Below are positions 18,101-27,685 of a stretch of 64,000 nt of DNA, piece after piece. The number at the start of each line of letters is the position of its first letter. Position 1 is the first letter of the stretch. This DNA is from Agromyces rhizosphaerae (lineage in GTDB: Bacteria > Actinomycetota > Actinomycetes > Actinomycetales > Microbacteriaceae), in the NCBI RefSeq assembly GCF_027925245.1, contig NZ_BSDP01000001.1, positions 2,046,001 through 2,110,000 of the forward strand, in the 5' to 3' direction. Position numbers and translations under genes: made by a program. The notes beneath the pieces were generated by a model. That model did not search any database and was not told the origin of the DNA. It saw nothing but the letters and a program-made list of their open reading frames with translations.

Positions 18101-19990
18101 GTGGACCTCCACCGAGCGGATGCCGCCGCCGAGGCGGGCACCGCGACCCCCAGCGACGACCGGGCGCACATCGACGCGATCCGGCGGTCGCCGCTGGTCC
18201 GGCGCATCCGCGAGTCGGTCATCGGCGACGACCAGGTCGTGCCGGGGCCGTACGGGCCACGCCGCGTGACCTACGCCGACTACACGGCGTCGGGGCGGGC
18301 GCTCACGTTCATCGAGGACTTCGTGCGCGACGAGGTGCTGCCGCGGTACGCGAACACGCACACCGAGTCGAGCGGCACGGGGCTGCAGACCACGCGGCTG
18401 CGCGAGGACGCCCGCGCGACGATCCGCGACGCGGTCGGCGGCGACGACGACACGGTCGTGATCTTCACCGGCGCCGGGGCGACCGGCGCGATCGACAAGC
18501 TCGTCGGGATGCTCGGCCTGCGCGTGGCATCCGCCCTCGACGACCGCTACCACCTCACCGCCGCGATTCCCGCTGAGGAGCGCCCCGTCGTCTTCATCGG
18601 CCCGTTCGAACACCACTCGAACGAGTTGCCGTGGCGCGAGTCGATCGCCGACGTCGTGACCATCCCCCAAGACGCCGACGGCCACATCGACCCGGCCGCG
18701 CTCGAACGCGAGCTGGAGCGGTACGCCGACCGCCCGCTCAAGATCGGCTCGTTCTCGGCGGCGAGCAACGTGACCGGCATCGTGAGCGACACCCCGGGCA
18801 TCTCGGCGCTGCTGCACCGGCACGGCGCGCTGTCGTTCTGGGACTTCGCGGCGGCAGCGCCGTACGTCGACATCGAGATGTACCAGGGCGCGCCCGCCGA
18901 CGCCCTCGCCACCGGCGAGTACAAGGACGCGATCTTCCTCAGCCCGCACAAGTTCATCGGCGGGCCGTCGACCCCGGGCGTGCTGGTCGTGCGCCGCGAG
19001 CTCGCGACCAACCGGGTGCCCGACGTGCCCGGCGGCGGCACGGTCGCCTTCGTCAACCCGACCGAGCACGAGTACCTCGCCGACGTCGCCCACCGCGAGG
19101 AGGGCGGTACACCGGCGATCGTCGAGTCGATCCGCGCCGGGCTCGTGTTCGGGCTGAAGCACGCGGTCGGCGTGCCCGCGATCCGCGCCCTCGAGGACGA
19201 CTTCCTCCAGCGTGCGATCACCGCCTGGCACGGCGAGCCGGCCATCGAGGTGCTCGGCAACCTCGACGCCGAGCGCCTGTCGATCGTCTCGTTCGTGGTG
19301 CGCGCCCCGAGCGGCCGCTACCTGCACCACAACTTCGTCGTCGCACTGCTGAACGACCTGTTCGGCATCCAGTCGCGCGGCGGATGCTCCTGTGCTGGCC
19401 CGTACGGCCACGAGCTGCTCGGCATCGACATCGAGCGCTCGCACGAGTTCGAGCGCGAGATCGCCCGCGGCTGCGAGGGCATCAAGCCCGGCTGGGTGCG
19501 CATCAACTTCAACTACTTCATCTCCGAGGCCGTGTTCGACTACCTCGTCGAGGCCGTGCGCCTCGTCGCCCGCGATGGCTGGCGGATGCTCCCCGACTAC
19601 ACCTTCGACCCCGAGTCGGGCCTCTGGCGCCACCGGCGCGGCCCCGCCGAGCCGCCGCTGCGCCTGCGCGAGGTGTCGTACGACGCCGAGGGGCGGCTGA
19701 CGTATCCGCACCACGACGACCGGGCGCCGGAGTCGGCGCTCGCCGGGTACCTCGCCGAGGCACGCGAGCGGTTCGCGGTCGCGGGTGGCGGGGCCGGCCC
19801 GCCTGCAGGTGGGGTGACGGATGCCGCCGCGCCGACGCATCCGTTCGAGCAAGTGCAGGTGACGGATGCCGCTGCCCAGCCGCATCCGCCCACCGATGCC
19901 GACCGGGCCGACGCCTCACCGGCGACGCTCTCCGCCGACTTCGAGCACCTCCGCTGGTTCGACCTCCCCGCGGTCTGCCTCACGAAGTAG
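18101..19990 (+). CDS. class V aminotransferase-fold PLP enzyme (cysteine desulfurase-like)
   Basis: 629 residues from GTG 18101. PLP-binding lysine is in IFLSPHKFIGGPSTPG; other landmarks are VIFTGAGATGAIDKL, GPFEHHSNELPW and SFWDFAAAAPYVDI. The cysteine-bearing loop QSRGGCSCAGPYGH recalls cysteine desulfurases. This is the long form of the family seen in actinobacteria; the substrate is not known. After about residue 560 the tail is low-complexity (VTDAAAPTHPFEQVQVTDAA) and contains two in-frame copies of GTGACGGATGCCGC. It ends DLPAVCLTK. Confidence 0.82.
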   Translation: MDLHRADAAAEAGTATPSDDRAHIDAIRRSPLVRRIRESVIGDDQVVPGPYGPRRVTYADYTASGRALTFIEDFVRDEVLPRYANTHTESSGTGLQTTRLREDARATIRDAVGGDDDTVVIFTGAGATGAIDKLVGMLGLRVASALDDRYHLTAAIPAEERPVVFIGPFEHHSNELPWRESIADVVTIPQDADGHIDPAALERELERYADRPLKIGSFSAASNVTGIVSDTPGISALLHRHGALSFWDFAAAAPYVDIEMYQGAPADALATGEYKDAIFLSPHKFIGGPSTPGVLVVRRELATNRVPDVPGGGTVAFVNPTEHEYLADVAHREEGGTPAIVESIRAGLVFGLKHAVGVPAIRALEDDFLQRAITAWHGEPAIEVLGNLDAERLSIVSFVVRAPSGRYLHHNFVVALLNDLFGIQSRGGCSCAGPYGHELLGIDIERSHEFEREIARGCEGIKPGWVRINFNYFISEAVFDYLVEAVRLVARDGWRMLPDYTFDPESGLWRHRRGPAEPPLRLREVSYDAEGRLTYPHHDDRAPESALAGYLAEARERFAVAGGGAGPPAGGVTDAAAPTHPFEQVQVTDAAAQPHPPTDADRADASPATLSADFEHLRWFDLPAVCLTK

Positions 19991-20029
19991 CCGTCGCTGC
20001 GCGCCGGTCCGTCGGTCGGTCCGTCGATG

Positions 20030-20119
20030 CCCTCCCGAAAACATGCAGATCTGCGCGTTCCGCGTCGAGAACATGCACTCGCGAGGCGTGTCGCACGGAA
20101 CTGCATGTTTTCGGGAGGG
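20030..20119 (+). repeat. AACATGC element 3 (CCCTCCC-arm type)
   Basis: CCCTCCCGAAAACATGC and GCATGTTTTCGGGAGGG are perfect 17-base inverted ends. The inner part has AGATCTG and GAGAACATGCA. It lies between the convergent aminotransferase and PEP synthase genes. Confidence 0.93.
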
Positions 20120-20167
20120 GCGAGGGGGTCGGGAGGGGCGAGGGCCGCCGAGACGAGGCCGAAGAGG

Positions 20168-20209
20168 GGGCGGATGCCCCTGAGCTGCGTCGCCCAGAGG
20201 CATCCGCCC
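20168..20209. terminator. stem-loop between convergent genes
   Basis: GGGCGGATGCC (20168-20178) pairs with GGCATCCGCCC (20199-20209), 20-base loop, five bases before the end of the PEP synthase gene. Probable bidirectional terminator. Confidence 0.55.
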
Positions 20210-20214
20210 GCCCC

Positions 20215-22611
20215 TCACACCATGGACAGCTCGCGCTTCGCCGCCTCGAGCCGGCCGAGCCGCTGCCACGTGTCGACGACCGTGTCGGGGTTGAGCGAGA
20301 TCGACGAGATGCCCTGGGCCATGAGCCACTCGGCGAAGTCGGGATGGTCGCTCGGGCCCTGGCCGCAGATGCCGACGTACTTGCCGCGCGAGACGCACGC
20401 CTCGATCGCCATGCTCAGCAGCTTCAGTACCGCGGGGTCGCGCTCGTCGAAGACGCGCGACATCTCGGCCGAGTCGCGGTCGACGCCGAGGGTGAGCTGG
20501 GTGAGGTCGTTCGAGCCGATCGAGAAGCCGTCGAAGTGGTTGAGGAACTCGTGGGCGAGCACCGCGTTGCTCGGCACCTCGCACATCATGACGACCTGGA
20601 GGCCGTTCTCGCCGCGGACCAGTCCGTTCTCCGCGAGGGCGGCGATGACGCCCTCGGCCTCGGCGATGGTGCGCACGAACGGGATCATCAGCTTGATGTT
20701 CGTCAGCCCCATCTCGTCGCGGGCGAACTTCAGGGCCTCGCACTCGAGGTCGAAGCACTCGCGGAAGCTCGGCGCGACGTAGCGAGAGGCGCCGCGGAAG
20801 CCGATCATCGGGTTCTCCTCGTCGGGCTCGTAGCGCTCGCCGCCGATGAGGTTCGCGTACTCGTTCGACTTGAAGTCCGACATGCGCACGATCACCGGGT
20901 TCGGCGCGAACGCGGCCGCGAGCGTCGAGACGCCCTCGGCGATGCGCTTGACGAAGAAGTCGCGCGCGCCCGAGTAGGGGGCGATGCGCTGGCGGATCTC
21001 CTTCGCGACCTCCGGCGCCTGGTCGTCGACGTCGAGCAGCGCCCGCGGGTGGATGCCGATCTGCCGGTTGATGATGAACTCGAGGCGCGCGAGGCCGATG
21101 CCGTCGTTCGGCGTCTGGGCGAAGTTGAACGCCTGCTCCGGGGTGCCGACGTTCATCATCACCGCGGTCGGGATCTCCGGCAGGTCGCCCATGTCGCTGT
21201 ACTCGACCTGGAAGTCGAGCACGCCGTCGTACACGTACCCGGTCTCGCCCTCGCCGCACGAGACGGTGACCTGCTGGCCGTCGACGAGCAACTGGGTGGC
21301 ATTGCCGGTGCCGACGACCGCCGGCACGCCGAGCTCGCGGGCGATGATCGCCGCGTGGCAGGTGCGCCCGCCGCGGTTGGTGACGATGGCGGATGCCGTC
21401 TTCATGACCGGCTCCCAATCGGGATCGGTCATGTCGGCGACCAGCACGTCGCCCGGCTGGAACTCGTGCATCTGCTCGACCGAGGTGAGCACGCGCGCCG
21501 CGCCGGTGCCGATCTTGTGGCCGATCGCCCGCCCCTCGGCGACGACCGGGCCGCGCTCGGTCAGGCTGAACCGCTCGGTGCGGCCGGTGCGGCGGGCGAC
21601 CACGGTCTCGGGGCGCGCCTGCACGATGTAGAGCTTCCCATCGACGCCGTCCTTCGCCCACTCGATGTCCATGGGGCGGCCGTAGTGCTGCTCGATCGAC
21701 ACGGCGTAGCGGGCGAGCTGCTCGATCTCGGCGTCGGTGAGGCTGAAGCGGCGCGCCTCGGGCTTGGTCACCGGCACGAAGTCGACCGTGCGGCCGACGT
21801 GCTGCGACTTCGTGTAGACCATCTTCGTGGCCTTCTCGCCGACGGTGCGCTTCAAGATGGCGGGGCGGCCGGCGTTCAGCGCCGGCTTGTAGACGACGAA
21901 CTCGTCGGGGTTCACCGCACCCTGCACGACGCCCTCGCCGAGTCCATAGGCCGACGTGATGAGCACCGCGTTCTGGAAGCCCGACTCGGTGTCGATGGTG
22001 AACATGACGCCCGACGAGGCGAGGTCGCTGCGCACCATCCGCTGGATGCCGACCGACAGGGCGACGTCGAGGTGCGCGAAGCCGTGGTGCACGCGGTACG
22101 AGATCGCGCGGTCGTTGTAGAGGGAGGCGAACACCTCGTGCACGGCGCGGAGGATCTGGTCGATGCCGCGGATGTTGAGGAACGTCTCCTGCTGGCCCGC
22201 GAAGGAGGCGTCGGGGAGGTCCTCGGCGGTGGCGCTCGAGCGCACGGCCCAGGACACGGGGTCGTCGGGGTCCTCGCCCTCGGTGAGTTGCGCGTAGGCG
22301 TCGCGGATCTCCTGCTCGAGTTCGGCGGGCAGCGGCGTCTCGATGATGTCGGTGCGGATGCTGCGGCCGGCGCGCGCCAGCGCCAGCGTGTCGGAGCTGT
22401 CGAGCTCGAGCAGCGTGGCGGCGATGCGGTCCTCGAGGCCGGTCTGGCCGAGGAAGGCGCGGAAGGCGTCGGCCGTCGTGGCGAAGCCGCCGGGCACGTT
22501 GACGCCCGCGGCGCCGAGGTTGTGGATCAGCTCGCCGAGTGAGGCGTTCTTGCCGCCCACCCGTCCGATGTCGTCCATTCCGAGTTCGGAGAGCCAGAGG
22601 ATGTTGGCCAC
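20215..22611 (-). CDS. ppsA: phosphoenolpyruvate synthase
   Basis: 798 residues from GTG 22611, chosen because GAAGGGA is upstream and the protein then begins with the conserved [20 protein letters not shown]. Three domains are seen: an N-terminal ATP-grasp region ([20 protein letters not shown]), the phosphohistidine domain ([20 protein letters not shown], about residue 415-435), and the C-terminal PEP-binding barrel ([34 protein letters not shown]). It makes PEP from pyruvate and ATP, giving AMP and phosphate, for gluconeogenesis. Length matches the family. Confidence 0.95.
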   Translation of the reverse strand: MANILWLSELGMDDIGRVGGKNASLGELIHNLGAAGVNVPGGFATTADAFRAFLGQTGLEDRIAATLLELDSSDTLALARAGRSIRTDIIETPLPAELEQEIRDAYAQLTEGEDPDDPVSWAVRSSATAEDLPDASFAGQQETFLNIRGIDQILRAVHEVFASLYNDRAISYRVHHGFAHLDVALSVGIQRMVRSDLASSGVMFTIDTESGFQNAVLITSAYGLGEGVVQGAVNPDEFVVYKPALNAGRPAILKRTVGEKATKMVYTKSQHVGRTVDFVPVTKPEARRFSLTDAEIEQLARYAVSIEQHYGRPMDIEWAKDGVDGKLYIVQARPETVVARRTGRTERFSLTERGPVVAEGRAIGHKIGTGAARVLTSVEQMHEFQPGDVLVADMTDPDWEPVMKTASAIVTNRGGRTCHAAIIARELGVPAVVGTGNATQLLVDGQQVTVSCGEGETGYVYDGVLDFQVEYSDMGDLPEIPTAVMMNVGTPEQAFNFAQTPNDGIGLARLEFIINRQIGIHPRALLDVDDQAPEVAKEIRQRIAPYSGARDFFVKRIAEGVSTLAAAFAPNPVIVRMSDFKSNEYANLIGGERYEPDEENPMIGFRGASRYVAPSFRECFDLECEALKFARDEMGLTNIKLMIPFVRTIAEAEGVIAALAENGLVRGENGLQVVMMCEVPSNAVLAHEFLNHFDGFSIGSNDLTQLTLGVDRDSAEMSRVFDERDPAVLKLLSMAIEACVSRGKYVGICGQGPSDHPDFAEWLMAQGISSISLNPDTVVDTWQRLGRLEAAKRELSMV

Positions 22612-22888
22612 GGTGGGTGTCCCTTCATGAGGTGGCAGGCACCGGGGGTGTCCGGTCAGTCGAGATTGGCTCATCTCGGGGTGGTTTCGGTGACGGATGC
22701 CCCTGAAAGAATCGCCGTTCTTGACTGTGAACCGTTGAAATCACTCTCTTGCCGCGCGCCGAGTACTGAGAACCGCTCGATGTTTCGTGCGCATGTCGGC
22801 TGGCTGGGCGTTCGCCGGGCTCGCCCGGCCGTTCCCGCCCGGCGGCGCCCGCTCCAGGTCCCACCGGGCGTCGCCCGCTCCAGGTCCC
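22612..22888. other. long upstream region of ppsA
   Basis: No gene. A less GC-rich stretch around 22700-22760 may hold the ppsA promoter, about 90-150 bases before its start. GGCGTCGCCC/CGCTCCAGGTCCCACC-like sequence repeats twice near 22840-22890. No riboswitch was recognised. Confidence 0.4.
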
Positions 22889-22972
22889 ACCCGAAAACAT
22901 GCAGATCTGCGCGTTCCGCCGCGAAAGCATGCAGACACGCCGCGTTTCGCACGCGGTTGCATGTTTCTGGGA
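22889..22972 (+). repeat. AACATGC element 4 (degenerate arms)
   Basis: Left arm ACCCGAAAACATGC and right arm GCATGTTTCTGGGA pair with one bulge or mismatch region. The inner AGATCTGCGCGTTCCGCC, GCGAAAGCATGCAGACACGCC are near-identical to element 5, which follows 50 bases later. Confidence 0.88.
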
Positions 22973-23021
22973 GAAGCGCGGCGCGGGTCCGGCCGCCGCC
23001 GCGATCGTCGTCGCTCGCCGG

Positions 23022-23115
23022 CCCTCTCCCGAAAACATGCAGATCTGCGCGTTCCGCTGCGAAAGCATGCAGACACGCCGCGTTTCGCACGCGATTGCAT
23101 GTTCTCGGGAGAGGG
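23022..23115 (+). repeat. AACATGC element 5 (CCCTCTCCC-arm type)
   Basis: CCCTCTCCCGAAAACATGC and GCATGTTCTCGGGAGAGGG form 19-base ends with one mismatch. The longest arms of the family in this window. Confidence 0.93.
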
Positions 23116-23222
23116 CGCTGGTCGGGAACGGTGGCGGTGGGCGATGTGTGTGGGCGCAGGCACGACACCGGGTGGAGGCGGGCGGTGTCGGGCGCGGGAG
23201 CGCGAGCGGGAGGAGGCGCGCC

Positions 23223-24143
23223 CTACGCCAGCAGCGGCTCCAGCCGCGAGGCGGTCTCGCGCAGCACCGCGAGCAGGGGTTCGGGCGAGGCAGCGCGGGC
23301 GGGCGTGGTCGCGAGCGCGATGCCGGCGACGAGCGCGCCCCGGTCGTCGCGGATCGGCACGGCCAGGCACGCGCGCCCGGGCACGATCGGCGACGACATC
23401 GACACGAAGGCAGCGGATGCATCGAGCAGCAGCCCGCCCAGCGCCGAGACGTGGGGGTCGCGCGAGATGCGCACCTCGTCGCTCAGGGCGAAGTCGGGGT
23501 CGGCGTCGACGATCTGCAGGATCCCGCCGTCGTAGCGCACGAGGTGCACGCCCGCGCGCACCCGTCCGCGGAGGTCGTCGACCACCTGGCGCACCGCGCG
23601 CGGCGGCGGCGCGGTCGGCACGAGCGTCGCGAGCTGCGTCACCTTGCTGCCGAGCGCGAACCCCGACAGGTCGGGCAGCCGCACGAGGTACTCCTCCTGC
23701 ACGAGCAGGTTGAGCAGGCGGTACGCGGTCGCCCGCGGCATCCCGAGGCTCGTCGAGACCTGCTGCGCGGTGACGCCGGGCCCGAGCCGCGCGACCTCCT
23801 CGAGCACGTGCAGCGCGTGCTGGATCGCCTTCGGCTGCCGGGCCCGCAGTTCGACCCCGCTCGCGGGCGGTGGCGGGTGAGCGGATGCCTCAGGCGAGCC
23901 GCCTCCTGAAAACTGCCCGCCCGTTCCTGAAAAGTGCCCGTCTCGCGGCGGGTGAGCGGATGCCTCCGGCGAGCCGCCTCCTGAAAACTGCCCGCCGGTT
24001 CCAGAAAAGTGCCCGTCCCGCGGCGGGTGAGCGGATGCCTCCGGCTGCCCGCCTCCTGAATACTGCGCGCCCGTTCCTGAAAAGCGCCCGTCGGCGGGCT
24101 GCGCGAGCCCACGGGCATCCGCTCGCTCGTCAGGGCTCGCCAC
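23223..24143 (-). CDS. IclR-family regulator with a three-copy 25-aa repeat at its N-terminus
   Basis: 306 residues from GTG 24143, the only ATG/GTG that leaves the DNA-binding domain intact. The winged helix (AIQHALHVLEEVARLGPGVT, then STSLGMPRATAYRLLNLLV) starts near residue 107. The effector domain follows (DPHVSALGGLLLDASAAFVS, LAVPIRDDRGALVAGIAL). The first 100 residues are low-complexity, with 25-residue repeats of the type GHFSGTGGQFSGGGSPEASA plus HPPRD. IclR proteins normally start about ten residues before the helix. The start overlaps the permease stop by 14 bases, so translation may be coupled. It probably controls the amine-use genes. Confidence 0.78.
   Translation of the reverse strand: MASPDERADARGLAQPADGRFSGTGAQYSGGGQPEASAHPPRDGHFSGTGGQFSGGGSPEASAHPPRDGHFSGTGGQFSGGGSPEASAHPPPPASGVELRARQPKAIQHALHVLEEVARLGPGVTAQQVSTSLGMPRATAYRLLNLLVQEEYLVRLPDLSGFALGSKVTQLATLVPTAPPPRAVRQVVDDLRGRVRAGVHLVRYDGGILQIVDADPDFALSDEVRISRDPHVSALGGLLLDASAAFVSMSSPIVPGRACLAVPIRDDRGALVAGIALATTPARAASPEPLLAVLRETASRLEPLLA
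23873..24097. repeat. three 75-bp tandem repeats
   Basis: Units start at GCGGGTGA at 23873, 23948 and 24023. Each holds CCTCCTGAAAACTGCCCGC and TTCCTGAAAAGTGCCCGTC and one GGATGCC. The 75-base period keeps the IclR reading frame. The third copy is the most diverged. Confidence 0.9.
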
Positions 24144-25641
24144 GGCGCCCGCCCCACACGTCGGCGATCGTCGGCACGTCGTAGACGCCCCGGATGCGCG
24201 GGTGCCGGAACGCGAACACCGTCCGCACGGCGGCGAGCACGATGGTCACGCCGAGGATCCCGACCATCAGCCACACCGCACCCGACCGCGCGCCGGTCGC
24301 CTCGACCACGAGGTACGCGACGAGGATCGCGGCGACCCCGACGGCCCCCGAAACTGCGACCAGCGTCGAGCGCCAGCCCGACTCGCCGATGCGCCAGAGG
24401 AACACCGGCGAGGCGACGCTCACGAGGAAGTAGGCGACGAGGTATCCGGTCGCAGCCCCCAGCAGCAGCCACTGCATGGTCGGCCAGAGCGCCGCGCCGA
24501 GCAGCACGGAGACGACCGGCACCGCGACCACGATCGACATACCGAGGGCGACCGAGACGATCGGCGTGCCGGAGCGACGACGGGTGCGGCCGAGGGCACG
24601 CGGCAGGAGCCCCTCGCGGGCGAGGGCGAAGAGCACGCGGGTCATCGCGGTCGCCGACGCGATGAGGCAGGCGAAGAGCGAGGCGGCGATCGCGACCTCG
24701 AGCACGGCGCCGAGCCACGGCACGCCGAGCGAGGCGGTGACACCGTCGATGGGGAAGTACCCGCCGCCGCCGCGGAGATCGGCCGCGTCGATGCCGGTCA
24801 GCTGCGCGTATCCGGTGAGGAGGTACAGGCCGGTCGAGACGAACACGGTCCAGACGATCGCTCGCGGAATCGCGAGCAGGGGCCGCTTCGCCTCGCCGCC
24901 GAGGGTCGACGCCGACTCGAACCCGACGAACGCGGTCATCGCGATCGCGGTCGTGACGAGCAGCTCCGGCCCGGAGATCGCCGTCGGGTCGAACACCGCG
25001 AAGGTGCGGTTCGCCATCATCGGGGCATCCGTCGCCCACAGCACGCCGAGCAGCGCCACGGTGAGCACCGCGAGCAGGCCGACCGAGACGACCTCGACGA
25101 TGAGCGTCACGCGGGCCGAGCGACGGATGCCGCGGACGAGGATGAACAGCGCGCCCGCGCCGAACACCAGCATCAGCGCGACGGCCAGCACGGGGGGCGC
25201 GGCGAACGACGGCCAGGTGAAGTCCACCAGCGACAGGGTCGTGTAGACGGTGCCGACGAGGGCGAACATGGCGACGAACCCGTAGCCGATGAGCTGCGCG
25301 ACGCCGCCCACGAGCGCCGACGTCGAGCCGAGGCCGCGGGCGATGTACGCCGAGACGCCGCCGGGCGCGGCCATGCGCCGGCTGAACTGGGTGATGGCGG
25401 ATGCCACGAGCAGCGTCACGCCCGCGGCGAGCAGCGTCGGCAGCAGCGACGCGGTTCCGGTGACCGAGGCGATGATCGCCGGGGTCGTGAGCGCGGCGCC
25501 GGTCGGCGCGACCGCCGAGACGGACTGGGCGAAGACCTCGACGGCGCCGACGCTGCGGCGGTCGAGGCCGGCGACGGGCGACTCGGCGTCGAGTCCGCGG
25601 ACCGGTTCGGGGTTCGCGATCGCGCGTTCCAGGGCGGACAT
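24130..25641 (-). CDS. APC-superfamily amino acid/amine permease
   Basis: 503 residues from ATG 25641 with GAGGAG upstream. Twelve hydrophobic segments; the first APC helix region is SVSAVAPTGAALTTPAIIAS, and FVGFESASTLGGEAKRP marks the conserved segment after helix 6. It imports an amino acid or amine with protons. It is divergent from a second APC permease at 25940 and cotranscribed with the IclR gene, which suggests an amine-linked substrate. Confidence 0.85.
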   Translation of the reverse strand: MSALERAIANPEPVRGLDAESPVAGLDRRSVGAVEVFAQSVSAVAPTGAALTTPAIIASVTGTASLLPTLLAAGVTLLVASAITQFSRRMAAPGGVSAYIARGLGSTSALVGGVAQLIGYGFVAMFALVGTVYTTLSLVDFTWPSFAAPPVLAVALMLVFGAGALFILVRGIRRSARVTLIVEVVSVGLLAVLTVALLGVLWATDAPMMANRTFAVFDPTAISGPELLVTTAIAMTAFVGFESASTLGGEAKRPLLAIPRAIVWTVFVSTGLYLLTGYAQLTGIDAADLRGGGGYFPIDGVTASLGVPWLGAVLEVAIAASLFACLIASATAMTRVLFALAREGLLPRALGRTRRRSGTPIVSVALGMSIVVAVPVVSVLLGAALWPTMQWLLLGAATGYLVAYFLVSVASPVFLWRIGESGWRSTLVAVSGAVGVAAILVAYLVVEATGARSGAVWLMVGILGVTIVLAAVRTVFAFRHPRIRGVYDVPTIADVWGGRRGEP

Positions 25642-25794
25642 CGGCGGGCTCCTCGGGTGGTGCGGGCGGTGCAGTGGTGCGGCGGCGGTGCGGGCGACAC
25701 GGATGCCTCGGGCAGGCGCCCGCGCGATCCCGCGCCGCGCCCGCGACCCTACCCCGCCCCCGTTTCCCGCGAGCACCCCTCGTGTTTCGGCCCC

Positions 25795-25812
25795 GTGTCG
25801 CCTGAATGAGAC
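25795..25812. promoter_or_regulatory. possible IclR operator in the divergent permease region
   Basis: TGTCGCCTGAATGAGACA is an imperfect palindrome (six of nine pairs) in the 298-base gap between the divergent permeases. Its role is inferred from position only. Confidence 0.25.
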
Positions 25813-25939
25813 ACCGCCCCGCGCCCGGTCCCAATTGGCGCCGACGAACTTTCACCCGCATCCGACACCCCTGCAACACACGAACGCGAGGCTGGCCTCC
25901 AGCCCTGCACCACTCCGCCCCCGTCGAAAGGGACTCCCC

Positions 25940-27424
25940 ATGACCACCCAGGAAGGCTCGGCCCCCACGACCGAGACCACCGCGCCGAAGAAGCTGAGCG
26001 GATCGCTCGGCGTCGTCGCCATCGTCTTCATGGTCGTCGCCGCCGCGTCGCCGCTCACCGTCGTCGGCGGCTCGGTGCCGCTCGGCATCGCGTTCGGCAA
26101 CGGCGTCGGCTTCCCGTCGCTGTTCGTGTTCTCCGGCATCGTGATGCTGCTGTTCTCGGTCGGCTTCGTCGCCATGACCCGGCACGTGCCGAAGCCCGGC
26201 GCGTTCTTCACCTACTCGGGGTACGGCCTCGGCCGCCCGATGGGCCTCGCCACCGCGTACCTCGCCTGGCTCACGTACACGACCGTGCAGGTCGCGGTGC
26301 ACGCGTACGTCGGCACCATCATCGGCGCGTCGGTCGCCGGCCTCGGCGGCCCGGACATCCCGTGGTGGGTGTGGGCGCTCGCCGTCGTCGCGATCGTCGG
26401 CGTGCTCGGCTACCGTCACATCGACCTGAGCTCGAAGGTGCTCGGCGTGCTGCTCGTGCTCGAGGTCGGCATCGCGCTCGTCATGTCGCTCGCGGTCACG
26501 TTCACCGGCGGCGCCGAGGGCCTGTCGCTCGACACCTTCGCCCCGGCCGAGATCATCTCGGGCTCGCCCGGCGTCGGCCTCATGTTCGCGATCGCCGCGT
26601 TCATCGGCTTCGAGGCGACCGCGGTGTTCCGCGACGAGGCCCGCGAGCCGGGCCGCACGATCCCGCGCGCCACCTACGCTGCGGTCATCGCGATCACCCT
26701 GTTCTACGCCTTCGTCAGCTGGGCCGTCGTGATGGCGTGGGGCCCGTCGGAGGTCGTCGCCGCCGCGCAGGCCGACCCGGAGGGCCTCGTCATCGCGACC
26801 GCCGCCGCCTACCTCGGCCCGGTCGGCGAGATCGCGATCAACGTGCTGATCATCACCGGCATGTTCGCCTGCGTGCTCTCGTTCCACAACGTCGTCACCC
26901 GCTACCAGCTGTCGATGTCGAACGCGGGCGTGCTGCCCTCGAGCCTCGCGAACGTGCACCACAAGCACCTCTCGCCGCACACGTCGTCGCTCGTGCAGAC
27001 CGGCACCGCCGCGGCACTGATCGCGCTGTTCGCGATCCTCGGCATGGACCCGGTCGCGCAGGTCTTCACCTGGCTCGCCGGCATCGCGACGCTCGGCATC
27101 ATCATCCTGATGTCGATCACGTCGGTCGCAGTCATCGCGTACTTCCTCCGTACGAAGAAGGACACCCGCGTCTGGAACACGATCATCGCCCCGGTGCTCG
27201 GCCTCGTCGGGCTCCTCTTCTCGGCCGGTGTGATCGTGGTCGGCTACCCGATGCTCGTGGGCGACTACGACGCGGCCGGCAACCCGATCTTCGGCGTCAC
27301 GACCTGGATCTGCCTCGGCATCATCGTCGCCTTCCCGGTCTTCGGCTACCTGCAGGCGGTCTACCTGCGGAAGTCGAAGCCCGCCGTCTACCAGCGCATC
27401 ACCGAGGCGATCGGCGCCGAGTAA
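25940..27424 (+). CDS. APC-superfamily permease upstream of amine oxidase
   Basis: 494 residues from ATG 25940; an AAAGGGA site is upstream. Twelve hydrophobic segments with the APC start (SLGVVAIVFMVVAAASPLTV) and the conserved FIGFEATAVFRDEAREPGRTIPRA after helix 6 (shown here in two parts: FIGFEATAVFRDEAR and EPGRTIPRAT). This layout fits amine and amino-acid importers. The copper amine oxidase gene follows 262 bases downstream on the same strand, so uptake of a primary amine is likely. Confidence 0.87.
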   Translation: MTTQEGSAPTTETTAPKKLSGSLGVVAIVFMVVAAASPLTVVGGSVPLGIAFGNGVGFPSLFVFSGIVMLLFSVGFVAMTRHVPKPGAFFTYSGYGLGRPMGLATAYLAWLTYTTVQVAVHAYVGTIIGASVAGLGGPDIPWWVWALAVVAIVGVLGYRHIDLSSKVLGVLLVLEVGIALVMSLAVTFTGGAEGLSLDTFAPAEIISGSPGVGLMFAIAAFIGFEATAVFRDEAREPGRTIPRATYAAVIAITLFYAFVSWAVVMAWGPSEVVAAAQADPEGLVIATAAAYLGPVGEIAINVLIITGMFACVLSFHNVVTRYQLSMSNAGVLPSSLANVHHKHLSPHTSSLVQTGTAAALIALFAILGMDPVAQVFTWLAGIATLGIIILMSITSVAVIAYFLRTKKDTRVWNTIIAPVLGLVGLLFSAGVIVVGYPMLVGDYDAAGNPIFGVTTWICLGIIVAFPVFGYLQAVYLRKSKPAVYQRITEAIGAE

Positions 27425-27431
27425 CAGCAGA

Positions 27432-27487
27432 GCGGATGCCCCGGGCGGGCAGCGGCGCTCAGCCCACGCCCGCCCGCGGCATCCGCC
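27432..27487. terminator. stem-loop after the permease
   Basis: GCGGATGCC (27432-27440) pairs with GGCATCCGC (27479-27487), and CGGGCGGGC (27442-27450) with GCCCGCCCG (27468-27476). A strong two-part stem that may lessen read-through into the amine oxidase gene. Confidence 0.6.
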
Positions 27488-27495
27488 CCTCGTCC

Positions 27496-27583
27496 TCTCC
27501 CGAAAACATGCAGGATCGCCGCATCCGCACCGAACACATGCACCACCGAGGCGTGTCGCCCGCGATTGCATGTGTTCGGGAGG
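27496..27583 (+). repeat. AACATGC element 6
   Basis: Left arm TCTCCCGAAAACATGC, right arm GCATGTGTTCGGGAGG. The inner direct copy is CGAACACATGCA. It lies between permease and amine oxidase genes that both read rightwards. Confidence 0.9.
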
Positions 27584-27685
27584 GGTGGCACACGGATGCC
27601 GCGGGGTCCGTTCCTCACACCCGGACCCCGCGGCACCCGCCCACGCAGCAGACTTCACGAACCACCGCCCCCGAAGGAGCACCCC

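Noticed and set aside
14676..23115. A CRISPR array from the repeated AACATGC elements
   Set aside because: Copies are kilobases apart, inverted-repeat ended, with no regular spacers and no cas genes.
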